Shown here: positions 7,822-16,324 of the stretch, piece by piece
Position numbering within the stretch: position 1 is the first letter of the stretch
Layout: every line of letters starts with the position of its first letter
Source: Caulobacter endophyticus
GTDB taxonomy: Bacteria; Pseudomonadota; Alphaproteobacteria; Caulobacterales; Caulobacteraceae
Assembly: GCF_003116815.1 (NCBI RefSeq)
Contig: NZ_QDKQ01000066.1
Span: 1-42,896 of the forward strand
Reading direction: 5' to 3'
Length of the DNA: 42,896 nucleotides
Notes under the pieces: generated by a model
Told to the model about the DNA's origin: nothing
Database searches by the model: none
Seen by the model: only the letters and a program-made list of their open reading frames with translations
Position numbers and translations under genes: made by a program

Positions 7822-8259
7822 ATGACCTATACCGATCCCTCCCTGCACCCCGAGACCCCGCGACAGCCCGAGCGCGTGGTCGAGGTCCGTCGCGAGTCGA
7901 GCCCGCTGGGCTGGCTGGTGGCCGGGGTGGTGGCCATCGTGGCGGTGATCGCCGTGGCCTTCATGCTGACCGCCCGTCCGATGGACGCCAGTTCCGACCA
8001 GATCGCCCAGGCCCAGGAACAGGGCCGCGTCGCCGGCTTGGTCGAAGGCGCGCAGGTCGGCCTGCAGACCGGCGCCGACCAAGCTCGCCAGGCCGCGGAA
8101 TCCTCGGCCCGTGACGCCGCGGCCGCCGCCGACGCTGTCCGTCGCCAGACCGAGCTTCAGGCCCAGACCGCCGCCGACGCGGCGCAGGACGCGGCCGCCA
8201 CGGCTCCGGCTGCGACCGACGGCACGGCGCCCGCGGCCCAGCCCGATCAGCCGCAATAA
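7822..8259 (+). CDS. Small single-span membrane protein with Ala/Gln-rich tail
   Basis: A 145-residue protein not assigned to a named family. Residues 1-30 are polar (TYTDPSLHPETPRQPERVVE). A clear membrane span WLVAGVVAIVAVIAVAFML lies at about 36-54. The rest is a heptad-like Ala/Gln/Asp-rich segment, probably a periplasmic coiled coil, ending in a disordered Ala/Pro tail. The start is supported by GAGGAAACGACC immediately upstream. It lies between prmA and the aminopeptidase gene with short gaps. There is no catalytic motif; a structural or scaffold role is only a guess. Confidence 0.75.
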   Translation: MTYTDPSLHPETPRQPERVVEVRRESSPLGWLVAGVVAIVAVIAVAFMLTARPMDASSDQIAQAQEQGRVAGLVEGAQVGLQTGADQARQAAESSARDAAAAADAVRRQTELQAQTAADAAQDAAATAPAATDGTAPAAQPDQPQ

Positions 8260-8301
8260 CGCCCCTTCCAAGTCGGGCGCGTGAGGCCTAAATCGGTCGT
8301 C

Positions 8302-10104
8302 ATGCGCCAGACCTTCGATGAATCCACCGACCCGGGCTTTGGCCCGCGCCATGTTCCGTTGATCCGCGAGGCCATGGCCCGCCAGGGCCTCGACGGCTTC
8401 CTCGTGCCGCACGAGGACGAGCACCAGAACGAATACCTGCCCGCCGCCAACGACCGCCTGGCCTGGGCCAGCGGCTTCACCGGCTCGGCCGGCGCCGGCG
8501 TGATCATGATCGACCGCGCCGCCGTCTTCGTCGATGGCCGCTACACCCTGCAGGTCCGCGAGCAGGTCGACCAGGGCGTGTTCGAGATCCGCGACCTCGT
8601 GGAGGGCGGCGTGCCGGCCTATCTGGAGACCGCCCACAGGGGCGCGGTGATCGGCTATGACGCCCGCCTGCATAGCCCCGCCGCGCTGGACGTGCTGAAG
8701 GCCGCCGCCGCCCGCGCGGGCGCCACGCTGAAGCCCGTTGCCGCCAACCCGCTGGACGAGGCCTGGGGCGCGCAGCGCCCGGCCCAGCCGCAGGCGCCGG
8801 TCGTTCCCCACCCGGTGCAATACGCCGGCGAGGAAAGCTCGGCCAAGCGCGCCCGCGTCGGCGCGAGCCTCGGCGCCGATGCAGCGGTGATCACCGCCCC
8901 GTCCTCGATCGCCTGGCTGTTCAACATCCGCGGCGGCGACGTCATCCGCACGCCCCTGCCGCTGGCCCAGGCTGTCCTGCGCGCCGACGGCAGCGCCCGC
9001 CTGTTCCTCGACCCGGCCAAGGTGACCGAAGACCTGCCGGCTTGGCTCGGCAACGAAGTCTCGCTGGAAGCCCCCGAGGCCCTGGAAGGCGCCCTGGCCG
9101 AACTGTCGGGCAAGTCGGTGCTGGTCGACCCGGCCCAGTCCTCGGCCTGGTACTTCGACACCCTGGTCGCCGCCGGCGCCAAGGTCGTGCGCGGCATGGA
9201 CCCCTGCACGATGCCCCGCGCCTGCAAGAACAGCGTCGAGCTGGACGGCACGCGCGAGGCCCATCGCCGCGACGGCGCCGCTTTGACCCGCTTCCTGCAC
9301 TGGCTGGCCACCGAGGGCCAGGTCAGCCCGCCGGACGAGAAGGCAGCCGTCGCCAAGCTGGAAAGCTTCCGCGAGGCCACCGGCGTGCTGAAAGACCTCA
9401 GCTTTGACACCATCGGCGCGGCCAACGGCCACGGCGCCCTGCCCCACTACCGTCCGACCGAGCGCAGCAACGAGCGCGCAGCCCTGGGCTCGCTGCTGCT
9501 GGTCGACAGCGGCGGCCAGTACCTGGACGGCACCACCGACGTCACCCGCACCGTGGCCATCGGCGAGCCGACGCCCGAGATGGTCCAGCGCAACACGCTC
9601 GTCCTGAAAGGCCACCTGGCAATCGCCCGCCTGCGCTTCCCGGCCGGCACCACCGGCTCGGCCATCGACGCCCTGGCCCGGATGGCGCTTTGGGCTCATG
9701 GGCTGGACTATGACCATGGCACGGGCCACGGCGTCGGCGTCTATCTGGGCGTCCACGAAGGCCCGCAGCGGATCAGCAAGGCGCCCAACACCATCGCCCT
9801 GCAGCCCGGCATGATCGTCTCCAACGAGCCCGGCTACTACAAGGACGGCGAGTACGGCATCCGCATCGAGAACCTGGAAGTGGTCATGCCGGCGGAGGCT
9901 GTCGGCGGCGGGGACCGCCCGATGCACCGCTTTGAAGCCCTGACCCTGGCCCCCATTGACCGCCGCCTGGTCGACAAGGCACTGCTGACCGCGGAAGAGG
10001 TCGCACAGTTCGACGCCTACCATGCCCGCGTGGTGAGGGAGATCGGCCCCCGTGTGGAACCGGAAATCCGCGCCTGGCTGGAAGAGGTCTGCGCGCCGCT
10101 TTAG
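8302..10104 (+). CDS. Xaa-Pro aminopeptidase (M24B, three-domain type)
   Basis: A 600-residue cytoplasmic metallopeptidase that removes the N-terminal residue from X-Pro peptides. Two creatinase-like N-terminal domains cover about 15-315. The pita-bread M24 catalytic domain spans about 320-540 and is followed by a C-terminal extension. Metal ligands are visible: the Asp of LLLVDSGGQY, the Asp of TTDVTRT, the His of GTGHGVG, the Glu of SNEPGYY and the Glu of RIENLE. The length matches the long XPNPEP1-like class rather than the roughly 440-residue E. coli PepP. The ATG at 8302 is preferred to the GTG at 8281, since the first conserved segment starts soon after. Confidence 0.92.
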   Translation: MRQTFDESTDPGFGPRHVPLIREAMARQGLDGFLVPHEDEHQNEYLPAANDRLAWASGFTGSAGAGVIMIDRAAVFVDGRYTLQVREQVDQGVFEIRDLVEGGVPAYLETAHRGAVIGYDARLHSPAALDVLKAAAARAGATLKPVAANPLDEAWGAQRPAQPQAPVVPHPVQYAGEESSAKRARVGASLGADAAVITAPSSIAWLFNIRGGDVIRTPLPLAQAVLRADGSARLFLDPAKVTEDLPAWLGNEVSLEAPEALEGALAELSGKSVLVDPAQSSAWYFDTLVAAGAKVVRGMDPCTMPRACKNSVELDGTREAHRRDGAALTRFLHWLATEGQVSPPDEKAAVAKLESFREATGVLKDLSFDTIGAANGHGALPHYRPTERSNERAALGSLLLVDSGGQYLDGTTDVTRTVAIGEPTPEMVQRNTLVLKGHLAIARLRFPAGTTGSAIDALARMALWAHGLDYDHGTGHGVGVYLGVHEGPQRISKAPNTIALQPGMIVSNEPGYYKDGEYGIRIENLEVVMPAEAVGGGDRPMHRFEALTLAPIDRRLVDKALLTAEEVAQFDAYHARVVREIGPRVEPEIRAWLEEVCAPL

Positions 10105-10111
10105 CGAAAAG

Positions 10112-10234
10112 ACCCTCTCCCTGAAGGGAGAGGTGTCGGCCCGAAGGGACGACGGAGAGGGAAGCTACGACGACGCCGCTGCGACCACTTCCCCCTCCGG
10201 CGCTTCGCGCCACCTCCCCCTTCAGGGGGAGGAT
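10112..10234. repeat. Composite REP-like element, divergent copy
   Basis: The element has two halves. The left starts with the hairpin CTCTCCCTGAAGGGAGAG followed by a GGCCCGAAGGGAC region. The right reads ACTTCCCCCTCCGGCGC and ends in CTCCCCCTTCAGGGGGAG. The halves can pair with each other through GAGAGGGAAG and CTTCCCCCTC, giving a branched stem-loop. It lies between the convergent aminopeptidase and DUF2147 genes and could also end transcription. Related copies are at 11991-12124 and 42609-42742. Confidence 0.75.
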
Positions 10235-10242
10235 CTCGATCC

Positions 10243-10662
10243 CTACTTCACCCGCGTCCAGGTCTGGGTCTTGCACAGCGGCGCGACCACGCAGCCCTTG
10301 AGCTTCAGCGTATTGGCGTCGGTCATGGTGATGGTGCCCGAATAGGTCTTGCCGTCGTCGGCCTTGTAGACCTTGCCGCCGGTCCATTCGGTCGGACCGC
10401 CGCTGAAGCCCCACAGCAGTTGCAGGCCCTTCAGGGGACGGGTGCGCAGGGACGGGTCCTTGTTCTTCTCGTCCTTGAGGGCCGGGTTCTTCTTGATGTT
10501 GTCCGAGGTCAGCAGCTTGCCGCACAGGCTGTTGCCGCAGCGGCTGATCTCGACCTGGCCGCCGTTGGTCTCGGTCTGCCAGAGGCCGGTGATGTCGGCG
10601 GCCATGGCCGGCGCGACGAAGGCGGCGCTGGCGACGGCGGCAAGGATGGCGGTCCTGAGCAT
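10243..10662 (-). CDS. DUF2147 exported protein
   Basis: A 139-residue protein with a clear Sec signal peptide (LRTAILAAVASAAFVAPAMAA, cleavage after about residue 21), so a periplasmic product. The mature part matches DUF2147: ITGLWQTE at its start, ISRCGNSLCGKL with two Cys, then WTGGKVYKADDGKTYSG and LKGCVVAPLCKTQTWTR. Four cysteines may form disulfides. The family is a small beta-barrel fold of unknown role, often linked to envelope or metabolic stress. GACTC (a CcrM site) lies at 10672-10676, 10 bases before the start, overlapping the GGGAG ribosome binding site. Confidence 0.85.
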   Translation of the reverse strand: MLRTAILAAVASAAFVAPAMAADITGLWQTETNGGQVEISRCGNSLCGKLLTSDNIKKNPALKDEKNKDPSLRTRPLKGLQLLWGFSGGPTEWTGGKVYKADDGKTYSGTITMTDANTLKLKGCVVAPLCKTQTWTRVK

Positions 10663-10760
10663 TATGAATGCGACTCCCTAGAAGCAACGCGTTTGGAACG
10701 CGCGTTTTATCCCTCGTCGCCTATCTCGCCGCGATCGGCAAGGCGATTTCAGGGCGCCTC

Positions 10761-11921
10761 TCAGCGCAGGGTCGTAACCATCGCTTGCGCCGCCTGGTTC
10801 CGCTCGCGCTTGCCGCCCCAGCCGGCGGTCGCCTTCTCCAGGCGCGGCTTGATCCAGTCCTGCAGCGGCGCGTCGACCAGGCGCTCGAACAGCCAGGCGA
10901 ACACCAGGGCGGCCGGGAAGGCCATCGCCCAGATCGCCCAGTGGGCGGCCTCGTGCAGCTCGATCTTCTGGCCCAGCTGGCGCTGCAGGGCGAACCACAC
11001 CGCGCCGACGAACTGGTTGGTCAGATAGAGCGAGAACGACAGCCGCCCGCCGGTCTTGGCCCAGGCCCAGCCGTTCTGGGCCGAACCGCTGGCGGCGAAG
11101 ATCAGCAGGCCCAGCAGGACCAGGCTCGGATAGGCGTACTCGCCGACCACGTTCAGCACCACGAAGCCGACCACCGCGAAGATCGCCAGGGCGTCGGCCA
11201 GCCTGGGGCCGATCACTACCTCGCGGGCCATGCGGGCGATCAGCACGCCCATCAGGAAAAGCGGAATGGCGCGGTAGAGGCCGTTCTTCAGATGCAGGTG
11301 GAACGACGGCATGCCGAACACCTGGCGCGAAAATACGTCCACCGCCACGAACACCGCGGCGCCGACCAGCAGCGCCATCCAGGGCGAACGGATCTTGCCG
11401 AACATCCGCCAGATAGTCGGGAACAGGGCGTAGCAGACCAGCAGCGCCGACAGCGTCCAGGTCGGCATGTTCCAGCCCGACGGCCCCTGGAAACCCCAGG
11501 TCTGAATCAGGAAGACCTGCTGGGGCAACTGGTCCCACTGGTACCACTGCGGATTGCGCGGCTGCATGCCCAGCGCCGTGGTGCCCAGCACCAAGACTAC
11601 GAAGGCGGCGATCATCACCAGATGCGCCGGCCACACCCGGCCTATGCGCTTGATCAGGAAGGCGCCGTCGTGGATCTGCCCGGCCGACACGCGCGAACCA
11701 TAGGCCCTGCCGAGCACGTAGCCCGACAGCAGCAGGAAGAAGTCGGTAGCCAGATAGCCGCGTCCGAACGCCGGATGGATGGCGAACAGCGAGACCGGCG
11801 CCTGCTCGGCGTAGTGATAGACCACGATGAAGAAGGCCGCGAAGAACCGCAGCGCGTCCAGCGGCCCGCCGCGGGACAGCGGACGAGCGGCCTTGGCCGT
11901 GTTTGCACCAGTATCGGACAT
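10761..11921 (-). CDS. Acyltransferase-3 family membrane protein
   Basis: A 386-residue integral membrane O-acyltransferase (PF01757). The N-terminus has the family signature LDALRFFAAFFIVVYHYAE, with the Arg and His spaced as in active members. DFFLLLSGYVLGRAYG and KRIGRVWPAHL follow. About ten spans are visible and the C-terminus is basic and cytoplasmic. Members transfer acetyl or other acyl groups onto surface polysaccharide, LPS or peptidoglycan precursors; the acceptor is unknown here. The start was set at the ATG with GAAGGAG about 8 bases upstream, dropping 22 upstream residues that look non-coding. It lies alone between the DUF2147 gene and a composite repeat. Confidence 0.88.
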   Translation of the reverse strand: MSDTGANTAKAARPLSRGGPLDALRFFAAFFIVVYHYAEQAPVSLFAIHPAFGRGYLATDFFLLLSGYVLGRAYGSRVSAGQIHDGAFLIKRIGRVWPAHLVMIAAFVVLVLGTTALGMQPRNPQWYQWDQLPQQVFLIQTWGFQGPSGWNMPTWTLSALLVCYALFPTIWRMFGKIRSPWMALLVGAAVFVAVDVFSRQVFGMPSFHLHLKNGLYRAIPLFLMGVLIARMAREVVIGPRLADALAIFAVVGFVVLNVVGEYAYPSLVLLGLLIFAASGSAQNGWAWAKTGGRLSFSLYLTNQFVGAVWFALQRQLGQKIELHEAAHWAIWAMAFPAALVFAWLFERLVDAPLQDWIKPRLEKATAGWGGKRERNQAAQAMVTTLR

Positions 11922-11990
11922 GGCGGACTCCTTCGGCCAGGAAGGAGCAAAACCCGGGCCAGGGGAAGGCCTTGAAGGCTTCGCCACTCA

Positions 11991-12124
11991 AGATCCTCCC
12001 CCTGAAGGGGGAGGTGGCCCGAAGGGCCGGAGGGGGAAGTATCTGATAAGGTCGGCGCGCCCCAAAGGCGGCAGTTACTTCCCCCTCAGTCGCTCCGCGA
12101 CAGCTCCCCCTTCAGGGGGAGCAT
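11991..12124. repeat. Composite REP-like element, A-then-B orientation
   Basis: The left half (A) has the perfect hairpin CTCCCCCTGAAGGGGGAG, then GGCCC-GAA-GGGCC, then GGAGGGGGAAGT. The right half (B) is ACTTCCCCCTCAGTCGCTC, then a GTCGC/GCGAC hairpin, then CTCCCCCTTCAGGGGGAG. AGGGGGAAGT and ACTTCCCCCT can pair across a spacer of about 35 bases. It lies between smpB and the acyltransferase gene. The 42609-42742 copy has the same parts in reverse order and orientation. Confidence 0.85.
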
Positions 12125-12171
12125 TTGAAAGTCAGGAACCTCCCCCCGGGGAGGCTGCCAACCGAAGGAGA

Positions 12172-12630
12172 TCAATCCCCTCGGTCGCCCTTCATAAGCC
12201 GCGCCTTGTCGCGGGCCCAGTCGCGGGCGGCTTCGGTCTCGCGCTTGTCGTGGTTCTTCTTGCCCTTGGCCAAGCCGATCTCCAGCTTGGCCAGGCCCTT
12301 CTCGTTCCAATAGAGCTTGAGCGGGATCAGGGTGCGACCGTCGCGCTGCACCGCGCCGATCAGCTTGTCGATCTGCTTGCGGTGCAGCAGCAGCTTCCGG
12401 TGCCGGCGCGGCTCGTGGTTGAAGCGGTTGGCGTGGCCATACGGAGGAATGTCGGCGTTGATCAGCTTGATCTCGCGCCCTTCGACCGACGCATAGGATT
12501 CGGCGATGTTGGCCCGGCCGACGCGCAGCGACTTCACCTCGGTGCCGGTCAGCATGATGCCGGCCTCGAAGGTCTCCTCGATGAAGTAATCGTACCGGGC
12601 GCGCCGGTTTTCCGCGATCGGCTTGGTCAT
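12172..12630 (-). CDS. smpB: SsrA-binding protein SmpB
   Basis: A 152-residue protein that binds tmRNA and brings it to stalled ribosomes for trans-translation. It opens with IAENRRARYDYFIEETFEAGI, contains LTGTEVKSLR and GREIKLINADIPPYGHAN, then RHRKLLLHRKQI and the RTLIPLKLYW strand, and ends in the basic helical tail KGKKNHDKRETEAARDWARD that enters the mRNA channel. All are typical of the family and the length is normal. The start overlaps the dapA stop as TGATG, so the two are co-translated. tmRNA itself was not found in this window. Confidence 0.95.
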   Translation of the reverse strand: MTKPIAENRRARYDYFIEETFEAGIMLTGTEVKSLRVGRANIAESYASVEGREIKLINADIPPYGHANRFNHEPRRHRKLLLHRKQIDKLIGAVQRDGRTLIPLKLYWNEKGLAKLEIGLAKGKKNHDKRETEAARDWARDKARLMKGDRGD

Positions 12631-13514
12631 CAGACCAGACCCGCCTCGCGCATGGCCTCGACGATCGCCGGGCGCACGGCCTCGCTGCACGGGGTGATCG
12701 GCAGGCGCACGTCTTCGGTCGACAGGCCCAGCTGAGCCAGGGCGAACTTGGTCGGACCAGGCGAGCTGTCGAGGAACAGGGCCTTGTGCAGCTTGATCAG
12801 GCGGTCCTGCCAGTAGCGGGCCGTCTCCCAGTCGTTGCCGACGCAGGCGTTCATGAAGGTGGCGCAGGCGTCCGGCGCGACGTTCGAGGTGACCGAGATC
12901 ACGCCGTGACCGCCGTGGGCCATGTAGCCGAGCGCGGTCGGGTCATCGCCCGACAGCATCACCCAATCTGGGCCGCAGGTGATCCGCTGCATGCTGATGC
13001 GGGTCAGGTCGCCGGTGGCGTCCTTGATGCCGACGATGTTGGGCAGCTTCGACAGGCGCACCAGGGTGTCGTTGGAGATGTCGACGCCGCTGCGGCCCGG
13101 CACGTTGTAGACGAACACCGGCAGCTCCACGGCGTCGTTGATCGCCTTGTAGTGCTGGTACATGCCCTCCTGGCTGGGGCGATTGTAGTACGGCGTGACC
13201 ACCAGGGCGGCGTCCGCGCCCACGGTCTTGGCGTGGCGCACCAGGTCGATGGCCTCGTCGGTCGAGTTCGAACCCGCGCCGGCGATCACCGGCACGCGGC
13301 CGCGGGCGGTCTGCACGCACAGTTCGACCACGCGCTTGTGCTCGTCATGCGAAAGGGTCGAGGTCTCGCCCGTCGTGCCCACCGGCACCAGGCCGTGCAC
13401 GCCGCCGGCGATCTGGCGCTCGACCAGGGCGACGAACCCTTTCTCGTCGACCTCGCCGTTCAGGAACGGGGTGACCAGGGCCGGGATGACGCCCTTGAAA
13501 GGGGAATGGACCAT
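12630..13514 (-). CDS. dapA: 4-hydroxy-tetrahydrodipicolinate synthase
   Basis: A 294-residue TIM-barrel aldolase that condenses pyruvate with aspartate semialdehyde, the first committed step to diaminopimelate and lysine. The Schiff-base lysine is in GIKDAT (K164). The catalytic triad residues are T48 in GTTGET, Y110 in TPYYNRP and Y136 in FVYNVPGR, followed by the substrate-binding R141. The start is taken as ATG at 13514 (MVHSPFKGVIPAL); a TTG three codons upstream is possible. It forms an operon with smpB and is divergent from the lytic transglycosylase gene. Product flow to peptidoglycan fits that neighbour. Confidence 0.95.
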   Translation of the reverse strand: MVHSPFKGVIPALVTPFLNGEVDEKGFVALVERQIAGGVHGLVPVGTTGETSTLSHDEHKRVVELCVQTARGRVPVIAGAGSNSTDEAIDLVRHAKTVGADAALVVTPYYNRPSQEGMYQHYKAINDAVELPVFVYNVPGRSGVDISNDTLVRLSKLPNIVGIKDATGDLTRISMQRITCGPDWVMLSGDDPTALGYMAHGGHGVISVTSNVAPDACATFMNACVGNDWETARYWQDRLIKLHKALFLDSSPGPTKFALAQLGLSTEDVRLPITPCSEAVRPAIVEAMREAGLV

Positions 13515-13564
13515 GACTTGCAATTTGCCGTGAGCAGACGCCGCGAGAGTTGCGGCTGAAACGT

Positions 13565-13591
13565 GGGGGCGGACAATATGTCTCCGCCCCC
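13565..13591. other. Strong hairpin in the dapA/transglycosylase divergent spacer
   Basis: A perfect 9-base stem GGGGGCGGA/TCCGCCCCC with loop CAATATGTC, 51 bases upstream of the dapA start. It could be a leader hairpin of the dapA transcript or a regulator site. It is much too short for a lysine riboswitch. There is no T-run in either direction. Confidence 0.5.
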
Positions 13592-13757
13592 CTCGACCGC
13601 AACTGGTCGTTCCGACCTTTTCGTCGCTCTGCGGCGTTGAAAGGCGGGTCGATCAACCGGCGAACCGGGCTATACGGCTCATGCGGTCAAAAATCGGCCG
13701 CCGGACGCCCTCATCAAGGGCGCGAACCACCGCCTCGGCACTAAAGGAGACCGCGTT

Positions 13758-15878
13758 TTGGCTTTTGGGATTCGTCGGCTTCTTCTCGGTTGCATCAGCC
13801 TGACCCTGGTCGCGAGCGTCGCCGACGCCCAGACCGAGCAGCTGGACGAAGAAGGCCTGCCGAGCGCGCCCCAGCCCTATACCGGCAGCGCCCGTCCCGG
13901 CCTGGTCAATACTCCGCCCACCGCCTACGCCGGCACGCTCGGCGAAACCGACGCAGCCAATCTGCGCGCCGCCGTCATGGGCCAGCGCTCGGCCTCGACC
14001 GTTCGCGCGGCCATGGCCAGCATCTCCGATCCCCTGGCCCGCAAGATCGCCCTGTGGGCCCTGGCCGACGTCGGCGCCGAGAGCATGAGCTTCTTCGAGC
14101 TGGACCAGGCCCGCCGCGACCTCAACGGCTGGCCCCGCAGCTCGCGCCGCGACCTGCCGGCCGAGAAGGCGCTGTCGACCTCGGGCCTGACGCCCGCCCA
14201 GACCATCGCCTGGTTCGGCGGCTCCGAGCCCCTGACCGCCGAAGGCGCCATGGCCCTGGCTTCGGCGTACCAGGCTAGCGGCCGCGCCCAGGACGCGACC
14301 AACCTCATCCGCCGCTTCTGGCGCGGCAAGACCTTCGAGGCCGACGCCCAGCGCGCCATGCAGGCCCGCTTCGGCGCCATGCTCACCGCCGACGACTACG
14401 CCCAGCGCGCCGACATGCTGCTGTACGGACCGCAAGGCCCCGCCGCCCGCGACATGGTCGCCCTGCTGCCCTACGACCAGCAGTCCGTAGCCCAGGCCCG
14501 CATCGCCCTGCGCTCCAACGCCTCCAACGCCAACGACCTTGTGGCCGCCCTGTCGCCTGCCCAGCAGGTCTCGCCCGGCGTCGCCTTCGAGCGCGCGGCC
14601 TATCTGCGCCGCAAGGGCATGGACGTGATGGCGCTCGATCTGGTGCGTTACTTCCCCGCCCGTCCGCCGTCCGACGACACCGCCGGTCCCATCTGGCGCG
14701 AGCGCAAGCAGCTGGTCATGTCGGCCATCAAGAACGGCGACAGCCGCGGGGCCTACGCCGCCGCCAACGCCGGCCTGCCCGGCGGCGCCGATGCGGCCGA
14801 GGCCGAGTTCTTCGCCGGCTGGATCGCGCTTTCCCGCCTGAAGGACGCCAACGCCGCGGCCGCCCACTTCGGCCGCATCAACGAGATCGGCGCCTCGCCG
14901 ATCACCCGCGGCCGCGCCCTCTACTGGCAGGGCCGCGCGGCCGAGGCCCAAGGCGACGTGATTGCCGCCCAGGCCTTCTACGCCGAGGGCGCGCGCCACA
15001 TCACCACCTTCTACGGCCAGCTGGCCGCCGAGAAGGCCGGGGTCAAGGAAATCCGGCTCGACAAGGATCCGGTGATCACCGCGGCCGACCGCGCCCGCTT
15101 CGAGAGCCGCGAACTGATCCGCGCCGCCAAGCTGCTGCGCGATGTCGGCGCCAACGACGCCTTCCGCTCGCTGGTGCTCTATATCGACGACCAGCTGCCC
15201 ACGGCCCAGGAGCAGGCCCTGCTGGTCGACTTCGCCCGCAACACCGGCGACCAGGACCTGGCCATGCGCGCAGTCCGCACCGCCGCCCAGCGCGGCTTCA
15301 TCCTGCCCGAGCGCGGCTATCCCCTGCTCGACCACCACTTCACTCCCATTCCGGGCGCGGCCGAGACCGCCTTCGTCTATTCGATCTCGCGCCAGGAGAG
15401 CAATTTCGACCCGCGCGCCCGCTCGGGCGTCGGCGCACGCGGCATGATGCAGCTGATGCCGCCCACCGCCGCTGGCGTCGCCCGCAAGCTTGGCGAAAGC
15501 CACAGCGTCGATCGCCTGTTCGAGCCCGACTACAACATGCGCCTGGGCTCGGTGTACCTGGGCGACATGATCAACCGCTTCAGCGGCTCCTACATCATGG
15601 CCGCGGCGGCCTATAACGCCGGCCCGGGCCGCCCGCCGCAATGGACGGCCCTGTGCGGCGACCCGCGCGGCGCCAGCACCGACCCGCTCGATTTCATCGA
15701 GTGCATCCCGTTCAGCGAGACCCGCAACTACGTGATGCGCACGCTGGAGACGACCATGGTCTACCGCGCCCGCCTCAACGGCGGCGTCGCCCCCCTCACC
15801 CTCTCGGCCGACCTCAAGCGCGGCGGCTACAGCTACGCCCCGGCGTCTGGGACAATGGCGCCGATCGGGGGGAGGTAG
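13758..15878 (+). CDS. slt: Soluble lytic murein transglycosylase (Slt70-like)
   Basis: A 706-residue periplasmic enzyme that cleaves the MurNAc-GlcNAc bond to leave 1,6-anhydro-muropeptides. The N-terminus has a signal peptide (FGIRRLLLGCISLTLVASVADA). Residues about 50-530 are Ala-rich helical repeats forming a doughnut-like superhelix. The C-terminal SLT domain begins near 535 with SRQESNFDPRARSGVGA (catalytic E547), then GMMQLMPPTA, and AAAYNAGPGR. The start is TTG, chosen because AAAGGAGA lies 7 bases upstream and the signal peptide follows at once. It is divergent from dapA. Slightly longer than E. coli Slt70 (about 645), with Pro/Gly-rich ends. Confidence 0.93.
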   Translation: MAFGIRRLLLGCISLTLVASVADAQTEQLDEEGLPSAPQPYTGSARPGLVNTPPTAYAGTLGETDAANLRAAVMGQRSASTVRAAMASISDPLARKIALWALADVGAESMSFFELDQARRDLNGWPRSSRRDLPAEKALSTSGLTPAQTIAWFGGSEPLTAEGAMALASAYQASGRAQDATNLIRRFWRGKTFEADAQRAMQARFGAMLTADDYAQRADMLLYGPQGPAARDMVALLPYDQQSVAQARIALRSNASNANDLVAALSPAQQVSPGVAFERAAYLRRKGMDVMALDLVRYFPARPPSDDTAGPIWRERKQLVMSAIKNGDSRGAYAAANAGLPGGADAAEAEFFAGWIALSRLKDANAAAAHFGRINEIGASPITRGRALYWQGRAAEAQGDVIAAQAFYAEGARHITTFYGQLAAEKAGVKEIRLDKDPVITAADRARFESRELIRAAKLLRDVGANDAFRSLVLYIDDQLPTAQEQALLVDFARNTGDQDLAMRAVRTAAQRGFILPERGYPLLDHHFTPIPGAAETAFVYSISRQESNFDPRARSGVGARGMMQLMPPTAAGVARKLGESHSVDRLFEPDYNMRLGSVYLGDMINRFSGSYIMAAAAYNAGPGRPPQWTALCGDPRGASTDPLDFIECIPFSETRNYVMRTLETTMVYRARLNGGVAPLTLSADLKRGGYSYAPASGTMAPIGGR

Positions 15879-15940
15879 GCGAAGGACTCAACTCAAGTAA
15901 AGGTTGATTTCAGCCACCTCGATCGCGTGTACTGAGCCTT

Positions 15941-16321
15941 ATGGCTCTGCTTTACCAGCCGCGGCCCGGCGAGGTCGTCATGTGCGATTTCCAGGGATAT
16001 GTCGCGCCGGAGATGATCAAGCGTCGGCCCGTGGTCGTGCTTGCCCGTAACCGGCGCAATCGCCAGCTGGTTACGGTGGTGCCGCTATCCACAACAGCGC
16101 CCAACCCGCTGGAGGCCTATCATCATCAGTTGGCTCAAAGTCCGCTGCCCAACGCGCAGGGGATCGCCTGCTGGGCCAAATGCGACATGGTGGCCACGGT
16201 CTCCCTCGCCCGCCTCGATCGCTGCAAGGCTGGGCGAGGGAAGTATGTGGCGCCCATGCTGCCCACGCCGGATCTGGCCTCGATCCGCGCTGGAGTTGCA
16301 ATCGCTTTGGGCGTCCCCTAA
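15941..16321 (+). CDS. PemK/MazF-family protein, no visible antitoxin
   Basis: A 126-residue protein of the CcdB/MazF fold. The family-typical N-terminus is PRPGEVVMCDF...KRRPVVVLA, followed by VTVVPLSTTAP and the later AKCDMVATVSLARLD, which parallels the MazF segment with the conserved Asp. Classical members are sequence-specific mRNA interferases held by a small antitoxin. Here the 62 bases upstream hold no antitoxin gene and the next upstream gene is the lytic transglycosylase. The long gaps in its core set it apart from canonical MazF, so toxicity is not assured. A structured RNA candidate with a terminator starts directly after the stop. Confidence 0.75.
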   Translation: MALLYQPRPGEVVMCDFQGYVAPEMIKRRPVVVLARNRRNRQLVTVVPLSTTAPNPLEAYHHQLAQSPLPNAQGIACWAKCDMVATVSLARLDRCKAGRGKYVAPMLPTPDLASIRAGVAIALGVP

Positions 16322-16324
16322 ATT

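Noticed and set aside
6568..10023. A minus-strand reading frame of about 1150 codons
   Set aside because: It runs opposite prmA, a small membrane protein and the aminopeptidase, all clear genes. Its translation is low-complexity Ala/Gly/Arg with no motif.
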